This document shows positions 18,941 through 31,424 of a DNA stretch of 64,000 nucleotides, piece after piece. A program made the position numbers and the translations under genes. The notes beneath the pieces are model-generated. The model saw only the letters and a list, made by a program, of their open reading frames with translations. It had not been told where the DNA came from and did not search any database. Positions within the stretch are counted from its first letter, which is position 1, and every line of letters begins with the position of its first letter. Source of the DNA: CAVVZJ01 sp963752755 (GTDB lineage Bacteria; Planctomycetota; Planctomycetia; Isosphaerales; Isosphaeraceae); NCBI GenBank assembly GCA_963752755.1, contig CAVVZJ010000001.1:124001-188000 (forward strand), in the 5' to 3' direction.

Positions 18941-20282
18941 ATGATGCGCATCCTAATCGTTGACGACGAGCCGAACATCCGGCGGACCCTGCGCGCGACC
19001 TTCGAGGCGATCGGCCACGCCGTCGCGGAGGCGGACACGCGGACCGCCGCCCTGGCCGCGGTCGAACGGCATGTCCCCGACGTGGCGCTGGTGGATCTGC
19101 GGCTCGGCGGCGAGTCGGGCCTGGACCTGATCGAGCCGCTGCTGGCCCAGGCGCCCAGGACTGGCGATCGTGGTGATCACGGCCCATGCCTCGATCGACA
19201 CAGCCGTCGAGGCGATGCGGCGGGGGGCGTTCGACTACCTGCCCAAGCCGTTCACCCCCGGCCAGGTCCGCGCCGTGCTCCAGCGGGTCTCCCGCGAACG
19301 TGGCCTGCGGGACCGGGTGGCCGACCTGGAGGAGCGGGTCCGGGCCGAGGTGCCCGAGGCCGAGCTGGACAGCCCGGACCCGCTCGTTCAGCGGGTGATG
19401 GAGCAGGCGCGGCGGGTCGCGGCCACGGAGGCGACCGTGTTGATCCGGGGTGAGAGCGGCACGGGCAAGGGAGTGCTGGCTCGCGCCCTGCACGCCTGGA
19501 GCGGCCGGGCCGCGGCGCCATTCGTGACGGTGAGCGGCCCGAGCCTCAGCCCCGAGCTGCTGGAGAGCACGCTGTTCGGGCACATCCGGGGTGCCTTCAC
19601 CGACGCGGTCCGCGACGCGGCCGGCAAGGTGGCCGCCGCCGAGGGCGGCACGCTCTTCCTCGACGAGGTCGGGGACCTGCCGCCGGCGCTGCAGCCGAAG
19701 CTCCTGCGGTTCCTCCAGGAGAAGACGTACGAGCGGGTCGGCGAGACGACCTCCCGCGATGCCGACGTGCGGATCGTGGCGGCGACCAACCGCGACCTGG
19801 AGGCGGCGGTCGCCGCGGGGTCCTTCCGCGAGGACCTGCTCTACCGGCTCAACGTCATCGAGCTGACTCTGCCCCCGCTGCGGCGTCGCAATGACGCGGG
19901 CGTGCTCGCCGATCGCCTGCTGGCGTTCTTCGCCCGCCAGCTCGGCCGGCGGCTGGACGGCTTCACGCCCGAGGCCCGCGCGGCGATGGCCCAGTACGCC
20001 TGGCCGGGCAACCTCCGCGAGCTGCGCAACGCCGTCGAGCGGGCGGCGATCCTGGCCGCCGGGCCGGAGGTCGGGCTCGTCGACCTGCCCGAGCGGATCG
20101 GCCAGCAGGATACGGCCGTAGGCGGTCCGATCGAGGTCGGTCGCCGCGTCAGCCTGGAGACCCTGGAGGATGAGCACATCCGGCGAGTTATCGGCAACAC
20201 CGCCAGCCTCGATGAGGCGGCGCGGGTGCTGGGCATCGACGCCAGCACCCTCTACCGCAAACGCCGGCGGCTGGGGCTCTGA
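18941..20282 (+). CDS. NtrC-family response regulator (sigma-54 activator)
   Basis: About 446 residues with one +1 break near 19157. The receiver domain starts MMRILIVDDEPNIRRTLR and has the phospho-acceptor VALVDLRLGG and the switch Lys in YLPKPF. The AAA+ domain has Walker A GESGTGKG, Walker B GGTLFLDEVGDLP and the arginine finger region. The sigma-54 contact loop reads GAFTDA instead of GAFTGA. The C-terminus has a Fis-type helix-turn-helix (DEAARVLGIDASTLYRKRRR). It precedes a histidine kinase and the kdp genes, which it presumably controls. Because GAFTDA variants can be weak or differently coupled, sigma-54 dependence needs proof. Confidence 0.88.
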
Positions 20283-20334
20283 TCGCCGCCACGTCGTGCA
20301 ACTTGCAACCCCGGACCTTGCATCCTGCCCGATG

Positions 20335-20376
20335 CGACCGGCGCCGGCCCGGGACGTCGGCGACGGGGCTTTTTTT
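20335..20376 (+). terminator. probable Rho-independent terminator
   Basis: A GC-rich imperfect dyad (GCCGG...TCGGC within GCGCCGGCCCGGGACGTCGG) runs into GGGGC and seven Ts at 20370-20376, 50 to 90 bases after the regulator gene. It would separate it from the kinase transcript. Confidence 0.5.
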
Positions 20377-20460
20377 ATCGTCATGATGGGATGAGACTTA
20401 ATAAAATCTATTACGGCCTGGTACGGCCTGTGCATTCTTGCCTGCCAACGAGGGCAGGAC

Positions 20461-22343
20461 ATGTTCAAGACCCTGCGGAACAAGCTGCTGGTCGGTCTGA
20501 CGCCCCTGCTGGCCATCCTGGTCGGCCTGGGGCTCTGGGCCGTCGTGATGTTCGCGAGGCTGGGCGGCAACATCGACCTGATCCTGAAGGAGAACTACCG
20601 CAGCGTCCGCTACGCCGAGCGGATGAAGGAGGCCCTGGAGCGGATGGACTCGGCGGTGCTCTTCGCCCTGGCCGGCGAGGAGGACCAGGCCCGGGCGCAG
20701 TTCGCGGAGAACCGGCCGAAGTTCGCCGAGGCCCTGGCCGACGAGAACGCCAACATCACTCTGATCCGGCGAGGGCGAGGCCGAGCTGGCCGCCGAACTG
20801 ACCAGGCTCTATGACCGTTACGAGGCGCTGGCCGACCGCTACTTCGCCCTGCCTCCCGGCGACGCCCGGCGCGAGTTCTACTTCGGCCAGCTCTACCCGA
20901 CCTTCCAGCAGATCAAGAACCGGGCCGACGACGTGATGCGGATCAACCAGCGGAACATGGAGGACATGGACGCCCGCGCCCGCGCCGCCGCCGCGAACTC
21001 GATCCGGCTGATGATCCTGGCCCTGCTCGGCGCCGCGGGCGTGGCGGTGCTGGCCTCGGTGGCGCTGAGCCGGATGATCCTCGGCGCCGATCAAGGACGT
21101 GACACGGGCGGCGCGGGCGATGTCGCGCGGCGATCTACGATCAGGTCGTCCCGGTCGTCACCCACGACGAGCTGGGCGAACTGGCCGACGCCTTCAACAC
21201 GATGGCCCGCCGCATCCGCGAGTACCAGGCCGCCGGCACGGCGAGGCTGCTGCGGGCCCAGCGGACGGCGCAGGCGACGATCGACTCGTTCCCCGACCCG
21301 GTGGTCGTGGTCGATCCGGCCGGCGCCGTCGAGCGGGCCAACCCGGCGGCCTGCCGCATCCTGGGCGTGAGCTCCGAGCGACGGCGCGATCCCCTGGGCG
21401 GCCCCGGCCCCGCTAAGGCAGGCGCTGGCCGAGGTCCTCGGCGGGCGGCCGCGACTACCTGCCGGCTGGCCGTGGAGCAGGCGGTCGCCTTCCGCGACGA
21501 CGGCCACGAGCGGTTCTACCTGCCGCGCGTCCTGGCGATCCGCCAGGACGACGACCTGATCGGCGCCGCCGTGGTGCTCGCAGGACGTGACCAGGTTCCG
21601 CCTGATCGACCAGCTCAAGAGCGACATGGTCTCGACCGTCAGCCACGAGCTGAAGACGCCGCTGACGAGCCTCCAGATGGCCGTCCACCTGCTGCTGGAG
21701 GAGGTCGTCGGGCCGCTCGACGCCCAAGCAGGTCGAGCTGCTGCTGGCGGCGCGGCAGGACGCCGAGCGGCTGCTGGCGATGGTCAACGACCTGCTGGAC
21801 CTGACCCGGATCGAGCAGGGCCGCCTGCGGCTCGACCTCCGCCCGACCGCGCCCGCCGACGCTGGTCGCCGGGGCGGTCGAGCGGTTCAAGGGGTCGGCG
21901 TCGGGACGCGGGCATCGCGCTGGAGAAGGACCGCCGGCGTCGAACTGCCGGACGTGCTCGTCGATCGGGAGCGGATCGACCACGTCTTCGACAACCTGGT
22001 CGGCAACGCCCTGCGGCACACCCCGCGCGGCGGGACGGTCCGCGTCGCGGCGGAGGCCGAGGGCGATCGGATCCGGTTCGCCGTGTCCGACACGGGCGAG
22101 GGGATCGCGGCGGAGCACCTGCCGCGGCTCTTCGAGAAGTTCTACCGGGTCCCGGGCTCACGCTCCGAAGGCGCCGGGCTCGGGCTGGCGATCACCCGGG
22201 AGATCGTGCAGGCCCACGGCGGCTCGATTGCGGTGGAGAGCCAGCCCGGCCGCGGCACGACCTTCACCTTCTGGCTGCCGACGGCGGCCGCGGACCGGGC
22301 CGCCAGGACGGCCGGTGTCAACGGAGACGGAGCCGACTCATGA
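20461..22343 (+). CDS. membrane histidine kinase (HAMP-PAS-HisKA-HATPase), frame-broken
   Basis: About 620 residues when eleven extra bases are removed. The N-terminus has a membrane helix (LLVGLTPLLAILVGLGLWAV), then a helical extracytoplasmic sensor of roughly 150 residues, a second helix (LMILALLGAAGVAVLASVAL), HAMP (DELGELADAFNTMARRI), PAS (FPDPVVVVDPAGAVERANPA), HisKA with the H-box STVSHELKTPLTSLQ, and HATPase with N box NLVGNALRHTP, G1 SDTGEGIA and G2 GAGLGLAI. It overlaps the next receiver gene by ATGA. It lacks any KdpD domain but lies in the kdp block, so it may replace the missing kinase half of the short KdpD. The ribosome-binding site is AGGGCAGG. Confidence 0.85.
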
Positions 22344-23062
22344 GCCGCGACGCGCGAATCCTGATCGTGGACGACGAGCCGAACATCCGGCTGGTCTTCC
22401 GCACGGCCCTCGAGACCCTGGGCTACACCATCGACCGAGGCCGCCGACGGCGGGGCGGCGCTGGCGGCCCTCGGACGCGATCCTTGCGACCTGGTGCTGC
22501 TGGACCTCCACCTGCCGGGCATCGACGGCATGGAGGTCCTCCGGCGGCTCCGCGACGCGGGCCACGACGTGCCGACGGTGATCGTCACGGCCCACGGCAG
22601 CGTCCCCAACGCCGTTCGAGGCGATGAGGCTGGGGGCGATCGACTTCCTGGCCAAGCCGGTCGATGCCCGAGGCCCTCCGCGACGGTCGTCGTCGAGGTG
22701 CTCCATCGCCACGCCCCCGCGCCGCCAGGCGGCCCGGGAGCCCCCCGTCCGACGTCACGGCCGAGGGCCTGTTCGCCGAGAACCTGACGCGCGCCAAGCG
22801 GGCGCTCAACGACCGCTGCTTCGACGAGGCCGAGGTCTTCCTCAAGCTGGCCCTGGGCCTCGAGCCCGACTCGGCCGAGGCCCACAACCTGATGGGCGTC
22901 CTGCACGAGCTTCGCGGCGAGCACGACGCCTCGTACCGCGAGTACCGGGCGGCCCTGAAGGCCGACCGGCACTACGAGCCGGCGAACCACAACATGATGC
23001 GCTACTACGAGCGATTCACCTTCGGTTCCAGCGAGATCCCCCTCGACACGGGGAGTGATTGA
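22340..23062 (+). CDS. receiver-TPR response regulator, frame-broken
   Basis: Starts at the ATG overlapping the kinase stop. About 237 residues after removing six extra bases (near 22436, 22615, 22669, 22683 and two near 22730). The receiver has ILIVDDEPNIRLVFRTALE, the acceptor LVLLDLHLPGIDGMEVL and the switch Lys AIDFLAKPV. A Pro-rich linker leads to a C-terminal TPR-like helical repeat (RAKRALNDRCFDEAEVFLKL, then GLEPDSAEAHNLMGVLHELR). There is no DNA-binding domain, so output is likely by protein contact. The next gene is a paralogue. Confidence 0.8.
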
Positions 23063-23119
23063 ATGCCTCCGCTTCACGACAATCGAGCGGCTCGGTCCCG
23101 ACTCGGGGGAGATGGCACC

Positions 23120-23800
23120 ATGAACAAGCCCGCGCGCATCCTGATCGTGGACGACGAGCCGAACATCCGGCTGGTCTTCCGCACGAGCCTGGAGGCCGAG
23201 GGCCACTCCGTCGTCGAGGCGGGCGACGGTGAGGCGGCCCTGGCCTGGCTCCGGCAGGAGCGGTTCGAACTCGTCCTGCTGGACCTCCGTATGCCACTGG
23301 TCGATGGCATGGAGACGCTTCGCCGGATGCGGGACGAGGGGCTGGACGTGCCGGTGATCCTGATCACCGCCCACGGCAGCATCCCCGACGCCGTCCGCGC
23401 CTTGCGGCTCGGGGCCGTCGATTTCCTCACCAAGCCCGTCGTGCCGGCCGACCTTCGCGCCGCGGTCTCCGAGGTGCTGGCCCGCCACGAGACTCTGGGG
23501 CAAGACGGCGGCCCGAACCGGCCGCCCGCCCCGGAGATCGCACGGTTCTCCGAGGCGCTGGCGCGGGCCAAGCACGCGATGAACCAGCTCCGTTCCCGCG
23601 AGGCCGAAACGTTCCTCCGCCGCGCCATCGAGCTGGACCCGCGCTCGGCCGAGGCCCGCACGCTGCTGGGCGTCTTGCTGGAGGACCGCGGCGAGCCGTC
23701 GGCCGCGCAGGAGGCGTTCCGCGCGGCGCTGGAGGCCGACCCGGACTACGCGCCGGCGCGACACAACCTCACGCACCTCGCCGCCCGCTTCGGGTCGTGA
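23120..23800 (+). CDS. receiver-TPR response regulator, intact paralogue
   Basis: 226 residues from ATG 23120 with GGGGGAGA upstream. The receiver (ARILIVDDEPNIRLVFRTSL, acceptor LVLLDLRMPLVDGMETL, switch Lys AVDFLTKPV) is followed by a Pro-rich linker and TPR-like helices (RAKHAMNQLRSREAETFLRR, then IELDPRSAEARTLLGVLLED). It closely resembles the preceding gene and arose by duplication. It is the only long gene between 15.4 and 29 kb without a frame break. The output mechanism is unknown. Confidence 0.85.
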   Translation: MNKPARILIVDDEPNIRLVFRTSLEAEGHSVVEAGDGEAALAWLRQERFELVLLDLRMPLVDGMETLRRMRDEGLDVPVILITAHGSIPDAVRALRLGAVDFLTKPVVPADLRAAVSEVLARHETLGQDGGPNRPPAPEIARFSEALARAKHAMNQLRSREAETFLRRAIELDPRSAEARTLLGVLLEDRGEPSAAQEAFRAALEADPDYAPARHNLTHLAARFGS

Positions 23801-23852
23801 GGCCCGCGCTCGCCACGGATCGTCGGAACCGAATCGAGAGGAGTCCCCGTCC

Positions 23853-23939
23853 ATGAGCATGGCCCTCGCCACGCTGGCTCTCGGGCTGGCCCTGTTCGCC
23901 TCCTTCTTCGCGCTGGTCGCCGCGATCGACCGGCTTTGA
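23853..23939 (+). CDS. 28-residue membrane peptide upstream of kdpF
   Basis: MSMALATLALGLALFASFF continues to the end ALVAAIDRL: a single hydrophobic helix with a short charged end. GAGAGGAG lies about seven bases before the ATG. It sits 17 bases before kdpF and in the same direction, so it looks like a second small subunit of the Kdp operon. I do not know a named family. Confidence 0.6.
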   Translation: MSMALATLALGLALFASFFALVAAIDRL

Positions 23940-23956
23940 TCCTCCGGAGGACCCTC

Positions 23957-24037
23957 ATGCTGTACCTGACCGCCGCCCTGACCGTGCTGGCGTTCCTCTA
24001 CCTCGGCTACGCGATGCTCCGCCCGGAGCGCTTCTGA
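23957..24037 (+). CDS. kdpF: KdpF, small stabilising subunit of the Kdp ATPase
   Basis: 26 residues: a hydrophobic helix (YLTAALTVLAFLYLGYAML) ending in RPERF, the hallmark KdpF end. GGAGG lies seven bases upstream of the ATG. It is a lipid-like helix that stabilises KdpABC in the membrane. It is immediately followed by kdpA. Confidence 0.85.
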   Translation: MLYLTAALTVLAFLYLGYAMLRPERF

Positions 24038-24061
24038 ACCCCGCACCCGGAGACTCGGCTC

Positions 24062-25811
24062 GTGGACACGTCGCCTTTCCTGGCTCTATCCGATCTGGGC
24101 GCTCGCCCTCCCGATCGCCCTGTCGTTCCCCCTCGGCTGGTGGATGTGGCGCCGGCTCGACGTGCCGGACGACCGTGCCGGCCGGGGGATCGACGCCATG
24201 CCGATGTTCCTGCTCCGCCTGCTCGGCCGCGAGCGGCCGGCTGCGATGGACTGGAAGCAGTACGCGATCGCGATGCTGGTGTTCAACGCCGCCCTGTTCG
24301 TCATCAGCTTCGCGCTGCTGTACGCCCAGCCCTACCTGCCCTTCAACCCCGACGGCAAGGGCTCGCTCGGCGCCGGCGGCTACACCGACGCGGCCGGCGT
24401 CGCCCATCCCGACGCCGACAGCGGCGTCGTCTTCAACACGGTCTGCTCGTTCGTCACCAACACGAACCTCCAGCACTACTCCGGCGAGCAGGTCTTCTCC
24501 TACTTCACCCAGCTCGGCGTGATCGTCTTCCTCCAGTTCACCACCCCGGCCGCCGGCCTGGCCGTGATGCTGGCGAGCCTGCGGGGCTTGCGGGGCGACC
24601 GGCACCTGGGCGACTTCTACCTGGACGAGATCCGCGGCATCCTCTTCGTCCTGATGCCCGCGTCCTTGATCGTCGCCCTGATGCTAGTCTTCTGCGGCAT
24701 GCCGATGACCTTCGAGGGCGCGGCGGTGGCGAGGACGGCCGAGGGCGGCACCCAGACGATCGCCCGCGGGCCGGTAGCCGCCGAGGTGGCCATCAAGCAG
24801 CTCGGCACCAACGGCGGCGGCTACTTCGGGCCGAACTCGACGCACCCCTACGAGAACCCTACGCCCTGGAGCAACCTGATCGAGATCGTCTGCATCGTGC
24901 TGATCCCGATGGCGTCGATGGTCATGGCCGGGCTCTTCCTGCGGAACATGCGACACGCCCTGGTGCTCTACGGCGTGATGCTGGCGCTGCTGATCGCGGG
25001 CGTGGTCGTCGCGATCAACGCCGAGGTCGAGCCGAGCGCCGCGACCGCCGGGCTGGCCAACGTGGCGGTCGGGCCGAACCTGGAGGGGAAGGAGGTCCGC
25101 GGCGGGCCGGTCGCCGGCGGCGACCTGGGCGGCGTTCACCACGGCCACCTCCAACGGCTCGGTGGACAGCATGCACGACAGCCTCAACCCGCTCGCCGGC
25201 CTGGTGCCGATGGGCCTGATGATGCTCAACGTCGTCTTCAGCGGCATCGGGGCCGGCTTCGAGAACATGCTGTCGTATGTGATCATCGCCGTGTTCATCG
25301 CCGGCCTGATGGTCGGCCGGACGCCCGAATACCTCGGCAAGAAGGTGGAGGCGAAGGAGGTCAAGCTGGCGATGCTGGCGGTGTTGCTCCACCCGCTGTT
25401 GATCTGCGGCGGCACGGCGCTCTTCGCGGCGACGAGACTGGAAGGCGTTCTGCGCCAACCCGGGGCCGCACGGCTTCAGCGAGATCGTCTACGAGTTCAG
25501 CTCGGCGGCGGCCAACAACGGCTCGGGCTTCGAGGGCCTGGCCGACAACAACCCGCCCTGGAACATCGCCACCGGGATCGTCCTGCTGCTCGGCCGGTTC
25601 CCGGCGCTTGATCTTCCCGCTGGCGATCGCCGGCCTGCTGTCGCAGAAGAAGCGGGTGCCGGAGACCACCGGCACGCTGCGGACCGACAACCTGACGTTC
25701 GCCTTCATGCTGCTGGGGACGGTGATCCTCGTCGGCGCCCTGTCCTTCATGCCGACGGTCGTGCTCGGCCCGATCGCCGACCATCTGACGCGCGACCGCG
25801 GGGTGAGCTGA
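24062..25811 (+). CDS. kdpA: KdpA, potassium-binding subunit of the Kdp ATPase (frame-broken)
   Basis: About 580 residues from GTG 24062 with GGAG upstream, after removing four extra bases (near 24082, 25127, 25441, 25607). The pore loops are all present: SFVTNTNLQHYSGE, QLGTNGGGYFGPNSTHPYEN, the third with GRTPEYLGKK close after it, and AANNGSGFEGL. About ten membrane helices are visible. KdpA selects and translocates K+ at micromolar concentrations. It is followed by kdpB after 67 bases. The function is secure; whether the gene is intact in the cell depends on the frame breaks being errors. Confidence 0.9.
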
Positions 25812-25878
25812 CCACCCGGAATCGACACACCGTCGCGATGATCCCGTTCGCGGATTCTGTTGAGAGGATTCTTTGCGG

Positions 25879-28020
<2,142 letters not shown>

Positions 28021-28051
28021 GGAACTCGCATCCTCGGGAGATCCGATCATC

Positions 28052-28628
28052 ATGTTCCGCGAGATTGTCCGGGCGTTCGCCGCCTGCCTGGTGACGTTCG
28101 TCCTCTGCTCGGTGCTGTATCCGGCGCTGGTCTGGGGCCTGGCCCAGCTCGCCTTCCCCCGGCAGGCGGCCGGCAGCCTGCTCTACGACCGCGACCGGCA
28201 GGTGATCGGCTCGGAGCTGATCGCCCAGCCGTTCGTCGCCGACCGCTACTTCCATCCGCGGCCCTCGGCCGTGGACTACAAGGCCGACGCCACCGGCGGC
28301 TCGAACCTCGGCCCGACGAACCCCGCGCTGCGCGACGGCGATCGTCGAGCGAGCCGAGGCGCTGGGGGCCACGCCGGAGCGCCCCGCGCCGCTGGACCTG
28401 GTGATGGCCTCGGGCGGCGGGCTCGACCCGCACATCAGCCCCGAGGCCGCCGCCTTCCAGGCACCGCGCGTCGCCGAGGCCCGCCGCCTGCCGATCGCCG
28501 AGGTCCGCGCCCTGATCGAGGCCAACACCGAGCGCGACGGCGCCCTGATCGGCGCCCCGCCCCGCGTCAACGTCCTGAAGCTCAACCTCGTTCTGGACGA
28601 ACACGGCCCCGCCGCCACCGCGCGTTGA
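28052..28628 (+). CDS. kdpC: KdpC, accessory subunit of the Kdp ATPase (one frame break)
   Basis: About 191 residues after removing one base near 28340. One N-terminal membrane helix (AFAACLVTFVLCSVLYPALV) is followed by the KdpC signature QVIGSELIAQPF, YFHPRPSA, ASGGGLDPHISPEAA and VNVLKLNLVLDE. It stabilises the complex and helps ATP binding. It is 31 bases after kdpB and 15 bases before the KdpD-like gene. Confidence 0.92.
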
Positions 28629-28643
28629 TCGAGGGACCTGCCG

Positions 28644-29779
28644 ATGGCCGACGCCGAGACCGCCCGCCCGAGCCCCGAGCAGTTCCTCCAGCTCATCCGC
28701 CGCCAGGGCCGCGGCCGGCTGAAGGTCTACCTCGGCTCGAACGCCGGGGTCGGCAAGACCTACGCCATGCTCCGCGAGGGGCACCGCCTCAAGGCGCAGG
28801 GCGTGGACGTCGGCCATCGGCCTCGTCGAGACCCACGGCCGGGCCGAGACCGCCGAGCAGATCGGCGACCTGGAGGTCATCCCGCCCCGGCAGATCGAGT
28901 ACCGCGGCGTAACCCTGAAGGAGATGGACCTCGACGCCATCCTCGCCCGCCTCCCGACCGTCTGCCTGGTCGACGAGCTGGCCCACACCAACGCCCCCGG
29001 CGAGCCGCAACGCCAAGCGCTACCAGGACGTCGAGGAGCTGCTCCGGGCCGGGATCAACGTCATCACCACCGTCAACGTCCAGCACCTGGAGAGCCTCTA
29101 CGACCAGGTCGAGCGGATCACCGGCGTGAAGGTCAAGGAGCGGCTGCCCGACAGCGTGCTGGCCGAGGCCGACCAGATCGTCAACGTGGACCTCTCGGCC
29201 GAGGACCTGCTGGAGCGGATGCGCGCCGGCAAGGTCTATCCGCCCGAGCGGGCCGAGCGGGCGCTGGCGAACTTCTTCACCGAGGCGAACCTGACGCGGC
29301 TGCGGGAGCTGACCCTCTCGGAGCTGGCCCACCTGATCGACGCCCGCAGCCGCCGGGCCGAGGCCGACCGCGCCCCGGCCTCGGCGGCCGAGCGGGTGAT
29401 GGTCGGCCTCTCCAGCCGCAGCCCCAACGCTCCGGCCCTGCTGCGCAAGGCGGCGCGGCTGGCCGACCGGCTCAACGCCCCCTGGTACGCCGTCTATATC
29501 CAGACCCCGGCCGAGGACCTGACGAAGGTCGACGCCGCCACCCAGCGGGTGATCGGCAAGAACCTGGAGCTGGCCCAGCAGCTCGGGGGCATCCCGATGA
29601 CCTTCCGGGGCCGGGACGTGGCCAGCACCATCGCCGCGTTCGCGCGGGAGTACGGCATCAAGGTGGTCGTGATGGGCAAGACCCGCCAGCCCTGGCACCG
29701 TCGGCTGCTCAGCGGCTCGATCCTGGAGCGGCTGCTGGCCCAGACCGAGGGCGTCGACGTCCTGGTGGTGGACGTCTGA
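28644..29779 (+). CDS. short KdpD-like sensor without a kinase domain (two frame breaks)
   Basis: About 377 residues. It has the N-terminal KdpD domain with Walker A GSNAGVGKTYAMLREG, the Walker B-like CLVDELAHTNAPGSRN and INVITTVNVQHLESLYDQV, then a universal-stress-protein domain (ERVMVGLSSRSPNAPALL, ending near LLAQTEGVDVLVVDV). The DUF4118 membrane part and histidine kinase of full KdpD are absent, as in short KdpDs known from some other phyla. Extra bases lie near 28811 and 29008. It probably binds ATP or c-di-AMP-type signals and acts with the separate histidine kinase at 20461-22343. Confidence 0.85.
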
Positions 29780-29816
29780 GGGCCACGACCCGAGCCGCAG
29801 GAGTATTGAGGAAGGC

Positions 29817-31091
29817 ATGGGGCGACGGCGATTCGAAGTCCACCCTCGCGAGCCGGAGTGGGCCGCGAGGCCGGGAGAGGCCGCCGTCGGGATCGAGGAT
29901 TCGCTCCGCCGCTTCCTGAGGCCGTTCGTCGCCCACCTCGCCCGCCGCGAGGCCCGCGAGCACGCCGAGCGGTACGTCGCCGGACTGGTGTCGGACCTGG
30001 CCAGCAAGACGATCGAGTCGATCGCCTACCGCTTCGGTCGAGACCGGCACGGGCTGCAACGCTTCATTGGCGGCTCGTCGTGGGACCATCGCCCCTTGCT
30101 GGGCGAGCTGGCCCGCCAGGTCGCGGCCGAGCTGGGCGAGGCCGACGGGATCGCGGCGGTCCTCGCCCGGGTCTTCCCCAAGAGCGGCGGCCAGTCCGTC
30201 GGCGTCGGCCGCCAGCGGCTCGGGCCGTCGGGACGCGAGGGCCTCGGCCAGCTCGGGCTGTTCCTCGGCTACGGCTCGCGGCGCGGGTGGGCTCTCGTGG
30301 ACTTCCGGCTCTACCTGCCCCCGGCCTGGGCCGGTGACGCGACGCGACGGCGACGCGGCGGCATCCCCGGCCCGATCCGATATCGGACGGTCCCCGAGCT
30401 GGCCCTGGAGCTGCTCCGCAACGCCGGCGGGGCTCTGCCGACGGCCTGGGTGGCCGGCGGCCCCGACGTGGGCGTCTCCTCGCGACTCCGCGCCGAGTTG
30501 CGGTCCTCGGGCGACCGCTACTTCCTGGCGATCCCCCCGGACGCGACGGTCCGCGAACCGGCCGGTGCCGAGGACCCGACCGACGCGGATGCCGCCGGCC
30601 TTGAGGGGCGCTCTCGACCGGTCCGCGACTGGGCCGAGCGGCGGGAGGCGTCCGCCTGGGTTCCGGCCGCCATGCCGGATCGCGACGGGGGGGACGTCGC
30701 CACCCCGATCCTGCGGGGCCGCGTGGTGGCCCGGACCGACCGCCACCCGGCCGCCGTCGCGGAGACGCTGGTCGCCGCCCGGCTCCCGGACGGACGGGGC
30801 GGCGTCGAGCCGGCCTATTTCCTCACCAACGGCCCGGACAAGACGCCCCCCGGCGAACTCGCCCGGCTGGCCGGGGCCGTCCCCCGGATGGAGTCCCTCC
30901 TTCGGGAGGCGGAAGCCGGCTCGGGCCTGGCCGATTACGAGGTCCGGAACTGGCCCGGCTGGCAGCACCACCAGACGCTCGCCCTGATCGCCGCCTGGTA
31001 TCGCTCGCGATCCCTCCTCCCGGCCCCCGCCCGGGACCCGCGCGCCCTCGGCGGCCCCGACGACCGGGTGCGCCCCGATCCGGGCTCCTGA
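29817..31091 (+). CDS. IS701-like transposase ORF lacking catalytic aspartates
   Basis: 424 residues, start at 29817 with GAGGAAGGC. The framework of IS701 DDE transposases is clear: YVAGLVSDLASKTIESIAYR, GLQRFIGGSSWDHRPLL, FLGYGSRRGWALVDFRLYLP, PTAWVAGGPDVG and GLADYEVRNWPGWQHHQTLA. The family's first Asp (in LDPSGFPKKG) is replaced by LARVFPKSGG, and GDDE after WVA is replaced by GGPD. It is therefore probably inactive, yet the frame is fully open. I found no clear terminal repeats. It separates the kdp genes from the porin. It could be a fossil or an exapted DNA-binding protein. Confidence 0.75.
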   Translation: MGRRRFEVHPREPEWAARPGEAAVGIEDSLRRFLRPFVAHLARREAREHAERYVAGLVSDLASKTIESIAYRFGRDRHGLQRFIGGSSWDHRPLLGELARQVAAELGEADGIAAVLARVFPKSGGQSVGVGRQRLGPSGREGLGQLGLFLGYGSRRGWALVDFRLYLPPAWAGDATRRRRGGIPGPIRYRTVPELALELLRNAGGALPTAWVAGGPDVGVSSRLRAELRSSGDRYFLAIPPDATVREPAGAEDPTDADAAGLEGRSRPVRDWAERREASAWVPAAMPDRDGGDVATPILRGRVVARTDRHPAAVAETLVAARLPDGRGGVEPAYFLTNGPDKTPPGELARLAGAVPRMESLLREAEAGSGLADYEVRNWPGWQHHQTLALIAAWYRSRSLLPAPARDPRALGGPDDRVRPDPGS

Positions 31092-31424
31092 AGGCCGCGA
31101 GGATTCGCAAGGAGGGACAGCGGTCGCTCCGGCCCGATCCCTTCGAGCCGGGATCACGCCAGCGGTCCGAATTGATTCGCCCGATCAGGTGATCCTCCAA
31201 GGGATTAGGGGAGCCTCCGATCCGCGACAGTCCGGGGCCGCGAAGTGCGACAGTCCGAGCCGGTCGATTCTCCGGAAACTCAATGCCTCGAAAAACTTGG
31301 GACGCGGTTCGATTCGCTGCAGGAGACCCCCCCGGCCTCCGATAGATAAGGAGGAATCAGCCGAACTTCCGGGTCATTCCGGCTCGAAGACTCGGATCAG
31401 GAATGCCCGTCCGCGGAGTGAAGC
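31092..31424. other. intergenic region
   Basis: 333 bases upstream of the porin. The block GCGACAGTCCG occurs twice (near 31222 and 31246), 24 bases apart, and could be a regulator site. No gene is visible. Confidence 0.4.

Noticed and set aside
20410..20432. Tandem TACGGCCTG units before the histidine kinase
   Set aside because: Only two short units; too little to call a binding site or repeat array.
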